DNA of 64,000 nucleotides from an uncultured Clostridia bacterium. GTDB lineage: Bacteria; Bacillota; Clostridia; Christensenellales; Borkfalkiaceae. A program made the translations under genes and the position numbers. The notes below the pieces were generated by a model. It worked only from the letters and a program-made list of their open reading frames with translations. It was not told where the DNA came from and ran no database searches. Positions 50,167-58,672 of the stretch are shown in pieces (the stretch's first letter is position 1; each line of letters opens with the position of its first letter). The DNA lies in contig CANQWN010000004.1 of assembly GCA_947627575.1 (NCBI GenBank), positions 62,001-126,000 on the forward strand, written 5' to 3'.

Positions 50167-53082
50167 ATGGCAATGCTTCTCGGCGTCGATGTCGGCAGTA
50201 CTACGGTTAAAGTTGCCGTCTATGACGAATCATTAAATTTGATACATAAATCCTACGTGCGGCATTTTTCGCGCGTAAACCGCACTGTTGTGGAAAGTCT
50301 TAAACGGGTTGCCGAAAAGTTCGGCGGCGAATACCGCGTAAGCATAACGGGCAGTGCGGGGTTGGGATTGTCCCAGCGAAGCGGGTTGAATTTCGTGCAG
50401 GAAGTTCAGGCCGCCTTTATTGCTATAAGAAAGTTTTATCCGGACGCGGATTGCGCCGTGGAACTCGGCGGCGAGGACGCAAAAATCATATTCCTCACGG
50501 GCGGCGCGGAACAGCGCATGAACGGCAGTTGTGCGGGCGGCACGGGCGCTTTTATTGACCAGATGGCAACCCTCCTCAATCTCACCGTAACCGAAATGGA
50601 CGAATACGCCCTCAAAGCGGAAAAAATTTATCCCATCGCTTCCCGTTGCGGCGTTTTTGCCAAATCCGACGTACAGCCGCTGCTCAATCAGGGCGCGGAT
50701 AAGGCGGATATAGCCGCGTCTATTTTTCAGGCGGTTGTAGACCAAACCTTGTCCGGGCTTGCGCAGGGCAGGCGCATAAAGGGCAAAGTGCTTTTCCTCG
50801 GCGGACCTCTGCATTTCTTGAAGGGATTGAGAAAGGCGTTTACCCAAACGCTTGAACTTTCGCCCGAAAACGCCGTTTTCCCTGACGACGCACCCTGCTT
50901 TATGGCAATGGGCGCGGCGCTTAATTCCGTCTCGGAAAAGCCCCGTGACATAAACGAAATAATAGAAAAGATACAGTCGGTGGATTCCGGGGACGAGATA
51001 GTATATTCCCAACCCCTGTTTAAGGATAAGGAAGAGTATGCCGAATTTGTCCGCCGCCACCGCGCAACCGACTTGCGCTTTGCGGATATCGCTGGCTATT
51101 GCGGCGATTGCTATCTCGGCGTGGATTCCGGTTCCACAACCACAAAACTTATGCTTATAACCCCCGATTGCAGGATACTGTATTCGCATTATCAATCCAA
51201 CAACGGGCAACCGCTTGACGTAATAATAGATAAGTTAAAGGAAATATACGCGTTGGGCGGCGGCAGGCTTAAAATTCGCGCGGCGGCAGTGACGGGTTAC
51301 GGCGAAGATCTTATAAAAAGCGCGATAAAAGCCGATTTCGGCGTGGTGGAAACGGTTGCGCACTTCAGGGCGGCAACCCACTTCAACCCCAACGTGGATT
51401 TCATAATAGATATAGGCGGGCAGGATATCAAGTGCTTTAAAATCAAAAACGGCGCGATAGATTCCATTATGCTCAACGAGGCGTGTTCTTCGGGATGCGG
51501 CTCCTTCATACAAACTTTTGCCCGCGCAATGGGGATGGAAATAGATAAATTTTCGCAGGAAGGATTGTTTGCCAAACACCCCGTTGAACTCGGTTCGCGC
51601 TGTACGGTATTTATGAACAGCGCCGTAAAACAGGCGCAGAAGGAGGGCGCGGGGATAGACGATATTTCCGCCGGGCTTTCCTCGTCCATAGTAAAAAACG
51701 CCATATACAAAGTCATCCGCGCCAAAAGCGCAGACGAGCTGGGCGAAAATATAGTGGTGCAGGGCGGCACTTTCTTAAACGACGCCGTTTTGCGCTCGTT
51801 CGAGCTGGAAACGGGCAAGCAGGTTATAAGACCGGGCATAGCAGGGCTTATGGGCGCGTTCGGCGCGGCGCTGTACGCAAAGGAAAAGATAGGCGATAAG
51901 CCGTCAACCGTACTCGACGCGCAGCGCCTTGAAAACTTTTCATACGTTTCCCGTTCGTCCACCTGCCGCGGTTGCACTTCCAACTGCCATATAAACGTTA
52001 TTACGTTTGCGGACGGCACAAAGTACGTTTCGGGCAACAAATGCGAAAGGGGCGCGGGGCTTAAACCCGCCGCTTCCGACCTCGATATATACGCATACAA
52101 GCAAAAGCGGCTTTCCTCCTGCGTCCGTCCCGTTCAATCGTACAAAGCCAAAGTGGGCTTGCCCTTGCAGTTGGGTATGTACGACCAATTGCCCCTCTGG
52201 GCGGAATTTTTCACGCAACTCGGCTTCCAGCCCGTTCTGTCCGAAAAATCTTCCCGCAAACTGTATTTCAGGGGACAGCACACCGTCGCTTCCGATACGG
52301 CTTGCTATCCCGCAAAACTTATGCACGGACATATAGAAAGTCTGCTTGATAAAGGCGTAGACTTTATCTTCCTGCCCTGCGAAAGCTATAACATAGACGA
52401 ACATTGTTCGGTAAACCATTATAATTGTCCCGTAGTTGCGTATTATCCCGAACTTCTTAAAGCCAATAACGAAAGGCTTTCCGCGGACAACTTTATAATG
52501 CCTTATATCGATTTGAATATGGAAAGCAACGCCGTAGGCAAACTGTATGCGTCGCTTAAAAAATACGGCGTAAAAAAATCCGAAGTTTCCCGCGCGTTCA
52601 AAAAAGGTATGGCGGCGCTTGAAGCGTACCACGCCGACGTGCGCGCGAAGGGCGAAGAAATTCTCAAAACGGCGGCGCTTGAAAACAAGCAGGCGATAGT
52701 TCTCGCCGGCAGACCTTACCACCTCGACGAAGAGATAAATCACGGGATAAACAAACTTCTCACTTCCCTCAATCTTGCGGTGCTGTCGGAGGACAGCGTG
52801 TACGAAAAGGGCGATATGGTAAAGGTAAACGTCCTCAACCAATGGACGTATCAGGCGCGCCTTTACAGGGCGGCGGATTTTGTGGCGAAGCACGGCGGCG
52901 TTCAGCTTGTCCAGCTTGTCTCTTTCGGTTGCGGTATAGACGCAATCACCGCCGACGAGGTGCGCGCCATTATGGAAAAGCACGGCAAACTTTACACACA
53001 GATAAAGATAGACGAGATAAACAATCTCGGCGTGGTGAAAATACGCTTGCGCAGTATGCTTGCCGCGATAGGGGAGGACTGA
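50167..53082 (+). CDS. 2-hydroxyacyl-CoA dehydratase activase-like protein, two BcrAD/BadFG ATPase domains plus DUF2229
   Basis: A 971-residue protein. Two ASKHA-fold ATPase domains of the BadF/BadG/BcrA/BcrD family follow one another: domain 1 (about 4-255) starts LLGVDVGSTTVKVAV and has SCAGGTGAFIDQ; domain 2 (about 318-570) starts YLGVDSGSTTTKLML and has CSSGCGSFIQT. The Cys of each would hold the shared [4Fe-4S] cluster. The third region (about 600-960) is DUF2229, with a Cys cluster CRGCTSNCHI near 600. Such activases use ATP to send low-potential electrons to radical dehydratases. The full-length clostridial protein usually continues into a dehydratase-like domain; here that part is the next gene. 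Confidence 0.9.
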   Translation: MAMLLGVDVGSTTVKVAVYDESLNLIHKSYVRHFSRVNRTVVESLKRVAEKFGGEYRVSITGSAGLGLSQRSGLNFVQEVQAAFIAIRKFYPDADCAVELGGEDAKIIFLTGGAEQRMNGSCAGGTGAFIDQMATLLNLTVTEMDEYALKAEKIYPIASRCGVFAKSDVQPLLNQGADKADIAASIFQAVVDQTLSGLAQGRRIKGKVLFLGGPLHFLKGLRKAFTQTLELSPENAVFPDDAPCFMAMGAALNSVSEKPRDINEIIEKIQSVDSGDEIVYSQPLFKDKEEYAEFVRRHRATDLRFADIAGYCGDCYLGVDSGSTTTKLMLITPDCRILYSHYQSNNGQPLDVIIDKLKEIYALGGGRLKIRAAAVTGYGEDLIKSAIKADFGVVETVAHFRAATHFNPNVDFIIDIGGQDIKCFKIKNGAIDSIMLNEACSSGCGSFIQTFARAMGMEIDKFSQEGLFAKHPVELGSRCTVFMNSAVKQAQKEGAGIDDISAGLSSSIVKNAIYKVIRAKSADELGENIVVQGGTFLNDAVLRSFELETGKQVIRPGIAGLMGAFGAALYAKEKIGDKPSTVLDAQRLENFSYVSRSSTCRGCTSNCHINVITFADGTKYVSGNKCERGAGLKPAASDLDIYAYKQKRLSSCVRPVQSYKAKVGLPLQLGMYDQLPLWAEFFTQLGFQPVLSEKSSRKLYFRGQHTVASDTACYPAKLMHGHIESLLDKGVDFIFLPCESYNIDEHCSVNHYNCPVVAYYPELLKANNERLSADNFIMPYIDLNMESNAVGKLYASLKKYGVKKSEVSRAFKKGMAALEAYHADVRAKGEEILKTAALENKQAIVLAGRPYHLDEEINHGINKLLTSLNLAVLSEDSVYEKGDMVKVNVLNQWTYQARLYRAADFVAKHGGVQLVQLVSFGCGIDAITADEVRAIMEKHGKLYTQIKIDEINNLGVVKIRLRSMLAAIGED

Positions 53083-53083
53083 T

Positions 53084-54343
53084 TTGGAAACGTTCGATTA
53101 CACTACGCCTTACCCCCGTTGGGAAGAAGGAATGAAGTCTACCCACAAAATACTTGTGCCCGATATGCTCCCCTGGCATTTTTCTATAATTTCGGAAATT
53201 ATGAAGATGGAAGGGTACGACGTGGAAGTGCTTAAAAACGATTCCCGTCAGGTGATAGACGAGGGGCTTAAACACGTGCATAACGATACCTGTTTCCCCT
53301 GTCTCTGCGTGGTGGGGCAGTATATCGACGCCCTGAAAAGCGGCAAGTACGATTTAAACAAAACCGCGCTTCTTATCACGCAGTCCGGCGGCGGTTGCAG
53401 GGCTTCCAACTACGTTTCGCTTATCCGCAAGGCGATTTATGCGGAATTTCCCCAAGTTCCCGTGGTGTCGTTAAACTTTTCGGGGCTTGAAAAGTCAAGT
53501 TCGCTTAAACTGCCGTTCTCTCTCGTCCTCAAACTCGCTTTCGCCATATTTTACGGCGATTCGCTTATGTGGTGCTATAACCAGACAAAACCGTACGAAA
53601 AGGTTGCGGGACAAGCCGACGCCGCAAGGGACGATTGCGTAAAATTCATTCTTGAAGCGTTCGGGCGCGGCGGCTACCGCAATTACAAAAAGATAAACGG
53701 GCGCATAATTTCCGCGTTCGCCGCGGTACAGCGCTCTTCCGCAGAAAAGATCCGCGTCGGGATAGTTGGCGAAATCTACGTAAAATACGCGCGCCTCGGC
53801 AACAATCATCTCGAAGAGTTTTTGGTCAAAGAGGGGTGCGAACCCGTCGTCCCCGCGCTTATGGACTTCGTGCTGTACTGCATAATCAACGTGGTAAACG
53901 ATAAAAAATTATACGGCATAAAAAGCGGTCATCCGCATATATTCGCGTTCGTTTACCGTCTTTTGCACGGAATACAGAAAAAAATCATCAAGCAATTCGT
54001 GCGCGAGGGCACGTTTACGCCCATACACGATTTCAGCCATCTGCGCGCCTGTGCGGACAAGGTTATCAATCAGGGCGTAAAGATGGGCGAAGGCTGGCTT
54101 ATCCCCGCCGAAATGGCGGCGCTTGCCGAAACGGGCGTGCCCAATATAGTCTGCGCCCAGCCTTTCGGCTGTCTGCCCAATCACATAGCGGGCAAGGGCG
54201 TAATACGCACGCTTAAAAAACTTTATGCCGACGAAAATATAGTCGCCGTGGATTACGATCCGTCGGCAACCAAAGTAAATCAGGAAAACAGGATAAAACT
54301 GATGCTTGCCTCCGCCGCGGAAAATAAAAAAGGGCGCGGCTGA
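53084..54343 (+). CDS. 2-hydroxyglutaryl-CoA dehydratase D-component-like protein
   Basis: A 419-residue protein of the HgdB/FldB-type dehydratase component family, corresponding to the C-terminal quarter of the ~1400-residue fused activases. It has conserved cysteines in NDTCFPCLCVVGQ near 64, GGGCRASNYVSL near 103 and NIVCAQPFGCLPNH near 348, likely ligands of a [4Fe-4S] cluster. It starts with TTG at 53084, one base after the preceding stop, with GGGGAGGA ending just before that stop; the two genes are thus a coupled pair, not a frameshift. The substrate is unknown, and these stand-alone activase/dehydratase-like proteins may not be real acyl-CoA dehydratases. Confidence 0.88.
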   Translation: METFDYTTPYPRWEEGMKSTHKILVPDMLPWHFSIISEIMKMEGYDVEVLKNDSRQVIDEGLKHVHNDTCFPCLCVVGQYIDALKSGKYDLNKTALLITQSGGGCRASNYVSLIRKAIYAEFPQVPVVSLNFSGLEKSSSLKLPFSLVLKLAFAIFYGDSLMWCYNQTKPYEKVAGQADAARDDCVKFILEAFGRGGYRNYKKINGRIISAFAAVQRSSAEKIRVGIVGEIYVKYARLGNNHLEEFLVKEGCEPVVPALMDFVLYCIINVVNDKKLYGIKSGHPHIFAFVYRLLHGIQKKIIKQFVREGTFTPIHDFSHLRACADKVINQGVKMGEGWLIPAEMAALAETGVPNIVCAQPFGCLPNHIAGKGVIRTLKKLYADENIVAVDYDPSATKVNQENRIKLMLASAAENKKGRG

Positions 54344-54367
54344 CGGCGTAGTTTTAATAAAATATGT

Positions 54368-54402
54368 GCGGCGGCAACCTATCGGTTGCCGCCGCTCTGT
54401 TT
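54368..54402 (+). terminator. Terminator of the activase operon
   Basis: A 12-bp stem, GCGGCGGCAACC (54368-54379) with GGTTGCCGCCGC (54384-54395), loop TATC, followed by TCTGTTT. Confidence 0.75.
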
Positions 54403-54429
54403 CGCGCGGTGCGGATAAGTTTCCGCCCG

Positions 54430-54464
54430 CCAATAAAAATAACCCGCCGCTTTGTGCGGCGGGT
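54430..54464 (-). terminator. Terminator of the phosphohexomutase-tkt-nitroreductase operon
   Basis: ACCCGCCGC (54442-54450) pairs with GCGGCGGGT (54456-54464), loop TTTGT; on the minus strand it is followed by TATTTTTATT. Confidence 0.82.
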
Positions 54465-54471
54465 ATGCGTT

Positions 54472-55005
54472 TTATTCCAATACCGTAACTGCTTTTTCAA
54501 AGTCGCGCCTGCGCTTTTCGCGCACGGGATATCCCTCTGCGGCGTATCCCAAAGCGATTACCAAAGGGAAGCGCGCCGTTTCGGGCAAACCCAAAAATTC
54601 CGCAATCCCCTTTTCGTCGCGCAGACCCACGATGCAGTTCTGCACGCCCATATCTTCCGCGGCAAGCGCGATGTACGCCGCAAGTATGCCCACGTCGTTG
54701 GGGATAAATTCCGCGTTGGTTATAACCCTTTCGCCGCGGGTAACGCTGCGCGCTTCAAGCTGTTCAATAACAATAAACGCGGTACAGCCGCTTGCCCATT
54801 CGTTTGCGCCGTCTTTCTGTATGTTTTTGGCAAAACTTTTCGCCTTGCCGCCCGCTATTGCGTACATTTTGTAAGGTTGCGCGTTGATGGCGGAGGGGGC
54901 AAGCTGCGCAAGTTCGCATATCTTTTTCAGCTTATCCGTCTCTACTGGTCTGTCGCTGTATTCGCGGGTAGATTGTCTCTTTAAAAACAGTTCTTTAAGT
55001 TCCAT
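54472..55005 (-). CDS. Nitroreductase family protein
   Basis: A 177-residue FMN-dependent oxidoreductase. The N-terminal RQSTREYSDRPVE (about 10-22) with phosphate-binding Arg and Ser, the QLAPSAINAQPYK stretch (about 34-46) and the C-terminal LVIALGYAAEGYP are the family motifs. The physiological substrate is unknown; a quinone, flavin or nitro compound is possible. It follows transketolase by 11 nt, on the same transcript. Confidence 0.9.
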   Translation of the reverse strand: MELKELFLKRQSTREYSDRPVETDKLKKICELAQLAPSAINAQPYKMYAIAGGKAKSFAKNIQKDGANEWASGCTAFIVIEQLEARSVTRGERVITNAEFIPNDVGILAAYIALAAEDMGVQNCIVGLRDEKGIAEFLGLPETARFPLVIALGYAAEGYPVREKRRRDFEKAVTVLE

Positions 55006-55016
55006 TGCGCGCTCCG

Positions 55017-56999
55017 TTATGCCATTTTTACTTTTTCAAGCGAAAGTTTCGCCTTTTCGGCAATCTTTTCCGCCGTGAACCCGAAATATTCGAAAAGCGC
55101 TTTTGCGGGCGCGGAAACGCCGAATCCGCGCATCGCAATAACTTCGCCGAAATCGCGGGAATATTTATACCACGCGAAGTGCGAGGCGGCTTCCACGCAT
55201 ACCCTCGCTTTCACGCCGTCGGGAAGAACGCTTTGCTTGTATTCTTCCGTCTGTTTTTCAAATTCTTCCATGCAGGGCATCGAAACGACCCTCGTCTTTA
55301 TTCCCTCGCCCTCAAGTTTTGCTTTCGCTTCCATGCAAATCTGCACTTCGGAACCCGTAGAGATGAGGATTACGTCGGGGGCGCCTTCGCAATCGTCAAG
55401 CACGTATCCGCCCAAAAGCGCCTTTTTGCCGCTGCCAGCGTTCTGCGGCAGGTTCTGTCTTGAAAGGACGAGGACGGTAGGGGAGGATTGCGTAAACGCC
55501 GAAATGTACGCCGCGGCTGTCTCTCTCCCGTCGCAGGGGCGGAACACTTTGAGGTTGGGTATCGAGCGCAAAGCGATAAGCTGTTCCATAGGCTGGTGCG
55601 TGGGTCCGTCTTCGCCTACGCCGATAGAATCGTGCGTCATAACGTAAATCACGGGGATATTCATAAGCGCGCTCATACGTATTCCGCACTTCATATAGTC
55701 CGAGAAGGAGAAGAAGGTAGAGCAAACTATTCTCAATCCGCCGTGAAGCTGTATGCCGTTGCATATGGCTGCCATTGCGTGTTCGCGTATGCCGAAGCGT
55801 ATGTTGCATCCCGCGCGGTTTGCGGGCGAAAAGTATCCCTTGCCTTTAAGTTCCGTCTTTGTGGACGGCGCAAGGTCGGCAGAGCCGGACATAAGGTTGG
55901 GCATAAGCTCCGCAATTCTGTTCAAAATCTTCCCGCCGGAAGCCCTCGTAGCTTCGGGCTTGTCAAATTCAAACAGGTCGGCTATGCTTTCAAAGTCGGG
56001 GTCGTATCCCCGCATATATTTAAGATATTTTTCCGCGAGTTCGGGATAAGCCTGTGCGTATCTTTCAAAAAGTTCGTTCCACTCGCGCTCTTTCTGCAAT
56101 TTTTTCTCCGCAATTTCAAGGCAATGCGCCTTCACGTCCGCGGGCACGGTAAAGGGTTCTTCCGTCCAGCCGAAAAATTGCTTTGTTTTGGCAAGGTTTT
56201 CTTCGCCCATCGGCGCGCCGTGTACGTCTGCGGAATTTGCCAAAGGCGAACCGTAGCCTATAACCGAGCGGCAGATAATAACGGTGGGGCGGGTGAGGTC
56301 GGATTTGGCAACCCTCAACGCTTCGTTAAGCATTTCCAGATTGTTCGCGTCCGAAACTTTCAAAACCTGCCAGCCCTGCGCGGCAAATCTCGTGCCCGTG
56401 TCCTCGTCGAACGTGGACGAGATATCGCCCTCTATGGTAACGTTGTTCTTGTCGTACAAAAGTATAAGTTTGCCCAATTTCTGCGTGCCCGCAAAAGAGC
56501 ACGCCTCGTAACCCATACCTTCTTCAAGGCAGCCGTCGCCGCACAGCACGTAGGTGAAGTGGTCCACTATGGGAAAATCGGGTTTGTTGAACATTGCGGC
56601 AAGGTGCGCTTCCGCCACCGCAAAGCCAACGCCGTTGCCTATGCCCTGCCCCAGAGGTCCGGTAGACGTTTCAACGCCGTCCGTCTTGCCGTATTCGGGG
56701 TGTCCGGGCGTTTTCGAGCCCAATTGACGGAAATTTTTTATATCCTCAATGCTGACGTCGTAACCGAAAAGGTGCAAAAGCGAATACAGCAACATACTTC
56801 CGTGTCCCGCGGAAAGTACAAACCTGTCGCGGTTATCCCATAACGGATTTTTATAGCTGAAATTCAGGTGTTCCGCGAACAGTTCGTATCCTATGGGCGC
56901 GGCGCCTATGCAAATGCCGGGGTGTCCCGAATTTGCGCGCTGTATGGCTTCCGCCGAAAGAATACGGATGGTGTTTACGCTTTTTGTGGCAACAGACAT
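55017..56999 (-). CDS. tkt: Transketolase
   Basis: A 660-residue thiamine diphosphate enzyme that exchanges two-carbon units between sugar phosphates in the pentose phosphate pathway. The N-terminal SGHPG motif (near 24), GDGCLEEGMGYEA (ThDP motif starting GDG, near 153), and the C-terminal MTHDSIGVGEDGPTHQPMEQ (near 463) are diagnostic. I choose ATG at 56999 because GAGAGGA lies upstream; the frame is open to 57077, but that stretch overlaps the phosphohexomutase gene. It is five bases after that gene. Confidence 0.96.
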   Translation of the reverse strand: MSVATKSVNTIRILSAEAIQRANSGHPGICIGAAPIGYELFAEHLNFSYKNPLWDNRDRFVLSAGHGSMLLYSLLHLFGYDVSIEDIKNFRQLGSKTPGHPEYGKTDGVETSTGPLGQGIGNGVGFAVAEAHLAAMFNKPDFPIVDHFTYVLCGDGCLEEGMGYEACSFAGTQKLGKLILLYDKNNVTIEGDISSTFDEDTGTRFAAQGWQVLKVSDANNLEMLNEALRVAKSDLTRPTVIICRSVIGYGSPLANSADVHGAPMGEENLAKTKQFFGWTEEPFTVPADVKAHCLEIAEKKLQKEREWNELFERYAQAYPELAEKYLKYMRGYDPDFESIADLFEFDKPEATRASGGKILNRIAELMPNLMSGSADLAPSTKTELKGKGYFSPANRAGCNIRFGIREHAMAAICNGIQLHGGLRIVCSTFFSFSDYMKCGIRMSALMNIPVIYVMTHDSIGVGEDGPTHQPMEQLIALRSIPNLKVFRPCDGRETAAAYISAFTQSSPTVLVLSRQNLPQNAGSGKKALLGGYVLDDCEGAPDVILISTGSEVQICMEAKAKLEGEGIKTRVVSMPCMEEFEKQTEEYKQSVLPDGVKARVCVEAASHFAWYKYSRDFGEVIAMRGFGVSAPAKALFEYFGFTAEKIAEKAKLSLEKVKMA

Positions 57000-57004
57000 A
57001 TTTT

Positions 57005-58507
57005 TTATCCTCTCAAAGATATAAATTTTTTCAGATTTGTGATATCGAGAAAGCGGAACCCTTCCAAAAGGGAGCAAAGCGTTTTTGCCATTTCAAGGTT
57101 TCCGCCCGCTTCAACGCTTTCCATATTGATGGGCATAACGGGGTCGTGCACGCTCATTCTCACAAGCGTCCAGCCGCAACCGAAATCAAGTCTCGCGCCC
57201 TCAAAGTTGTCTTTGGCTAACGTAAAGCCGCAACCGCGCGCGGCTTCGGTTTTCAAAAATTCCACAACCTGCGCGCCTTCCGCTTTGAAATCGGCGGAAT
57301 TTTCGTTGAACGAAATCCTGATCTCGTCGCTTTCAAGCGGTTCTTCAAGTCCGCAAATAAGTTCCCGCACGGTAAGTCCCTTTTTAGCTTGGATGGAAAG
57401 TGCGGTAAGTATGCGTATTATAAGGTATGCGCCATCGTCCAAATAGTAGTTGTCGGCAAACGCCGCGTGCCCGGAAGTTTCTATGGCGAGGGGGGAATAT
57501 ATCCCGCCGTCGTTCAGTTCGCGGCACTTGTCTATAACGTTTTTATACCCGCGTTTAAAGCGCAACTGTTTTCCGCCGCGCTTTTCGATAAATTTTCTCA
57601 ACCCGTCGCTTGTCACCGAATCGGTTACTATCACCCCGGGTCTTTCTTCAAGCAACAGCGCGGAAACAAGCGCGATAAGCCTGTTGCGGTTTATTTCGCC
57701 GCCGTCGCCGTCCACGATAGCCGCCCTGTCCACGTCGGTATCGAATATTATCCCCATATCGGCTTTTTTCGCCTTTACCTGTGCGGAAAGGCAGGCTATG
57801 GCTTCCCTGTCCTCCGGGTTGGGCACGTGATTGGGAAAAGCCCCGTCAGGCTGTAAAAACAAACTGCCTTCGGTATCCGCGCCTAACTTTTCAAGCACTT
57901 CGGGCACAAAAAATCCGCCCGCGCCGTTCCCCGCGTCAACTATTATTTTTTTGCCTGCAAGCGGTTTTTTTTCGCCCGTATCGGCAATAATCTTATTCAC
58001 AAGCAGGCGGCTGTACTCGCCCATGTAATTTTTTTCGGAAAAATTTCCGTCGCCGCGCGTAAATTCGCCCGAAGCGGCAATTTCTATTATCTCGTCTATA
58101 TCCTTGCCGTCAAGCCCGCCGTCTTTGGTAAAAAATTTAAGCCCGTTTCTGTCGTACGGCAGGTGCGAGGCGGTTATCATAACGCTCGCGTCGAAGGAAG
58201 GGTCGATCTTTTTCAGAAGTATGAACATCGAAGGGGTGGAAGAAAGTCCCGTATAAACCACGTCGCCCCCGCAGTAAAGCGCCGCTTCTTTCGCTTTAAG
58301 GTAAATTCTTTCCGCGGAAAGGCGGCTGTCGTTGCCGATCGCAATTTTAAACCGTTCAAGCGAATATTTCTTTTTAAGGAAAGTGCAAAACGCCTTTGTA
58401 AGCAGCGTCACCGCTTCGTCGGTGAGGGTTACGGGCGAAGAGCCGGCTATCGCCGTCCCGCGCAAATCCGTGCCGCTTTTAAGTTTTTTCAATTCTTCTA
58501 AAGTCAT
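57005..58507 (-). CDS. Phosphomannomutase/phosphoglucomutase (alpha-D-phosphohexomutase)
   Basis: A 500-residue enzyme that interconverts hexose 1- and 6-phosphates. The phosphorylated active-site Ser is in ITASHLPYDRNG (near 107-118), the Mg loop is DTDVDRAAIVDG (near 258), the sugar-binding loop ETSGHAAF (near 345) and the phosphate-binding loop is in the C-terminal MSVHDPVMPI (near 463), which is atypical for the usual RxSxTEP-like sequence. Slightly longer than the ~450 residues of ManB. Whether glucose or mannose phosphate is preferred is not visible. First gene of an operon with tkt and a nitroreductase. Confidence 0.9.
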   Translation of the reverse strand: MTLEELKKLKSGTDLRGTAIAGSSPVTLTDEAVTLLTKAFCTFLKKKYSLERFKIAIGNDSRLSAERIYLKAKEAALYCGGDVVYTGLSSTPSMFILLKKIDPSFDASVMITASHLPYDRNGLKFFTKDGGLDGKDIDEIIEIAASGEFTRGDGNFSEKNYMGEYSRLLVNKIIADTGEKKPLAGKKIIVDAGNGAGGFFVPEVLEKLGADTEGSLFLQPDGAFPNHVPNPEDREAIACLSAQVKAKKADMGIIFDTDVDRAAIVDGDGGEINRNRLIALVSALLLEERPGVIVTDSVTSDGLRKFIEKRGGKQLRFKRGYKNVIDKCRELNDGGIYSPLAIETSGHAAFADNYYLDDGAYLIIRILTALSIQAKKGLTVRELICGLEEPLESDEIRISFNENSADFKAEGAQVVEFLKTEAARGCGFTLAKDNFEGARLDFGCGWTLVRMSVHDPVMPINMESVEAGGNLEMAKTLCSLLEGFRFLDITNLKKFISLRG

Positions 58508-58524
58508 AATAAACCCGTATTTAA

Positions 58525-58553
58525 TTATACATTATTTTACGTTTTATTACAAG
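58525..58553 (-). promoter_or_regulatory. Promoter of the phosphohexomutase-tkt operon
   Basis: On the minus strand, TTGTAA (58548-58553), a 17-bp spacer and TATAAT (58525-58530). The leader would be only about 10 nt. Confidence 0.7.
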
Positions 58554-58608
58554 TGATATCACGATTAATCTCAAAATTTTATTTTTTTGAAAAGTCCCCA
58601 AAAAGTGT

Positions 58609-58636
58609 TTGAAAATATCTGTCGCTATGCTATAAT
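58609..58636 (+). promoter_or_regulatory. Extended -10 promoter of proS
   Basis: TTGAAA (58609-58614), a 16-bp spacer and TATAAT (58631-58636) preceded by TGC. The leader is about 30 nt, too short for a T-box. Confidence 0.7.
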
Positions 58637-58672
58637 TATTATAACTATTTTCAGCGATCGGAGGATTTGTCG

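Noticed and set aside
53075..53090. A frameshift splitting a single ~1400-residue activase.
   Set aside because: The upstream frame ends in a normal TGA with GGGGAGGA just before it, and the downstream gene begins in a sensible way at TTG; read data would be needed to reopen this.
55488..56843. A 451-codon + strand frame opposite transketolase.
   Set aside because: It is antisense to unmistakable transketolase motifs and has no family features; biased third positions create long antisense frames here.
58554..58672. Possible T-box leader before proS.
   Set aside because: With the promoter at 58609-58636 the leader is about 30 nt; no AGGGTGGNACCGCG-type motif or terminator is present.
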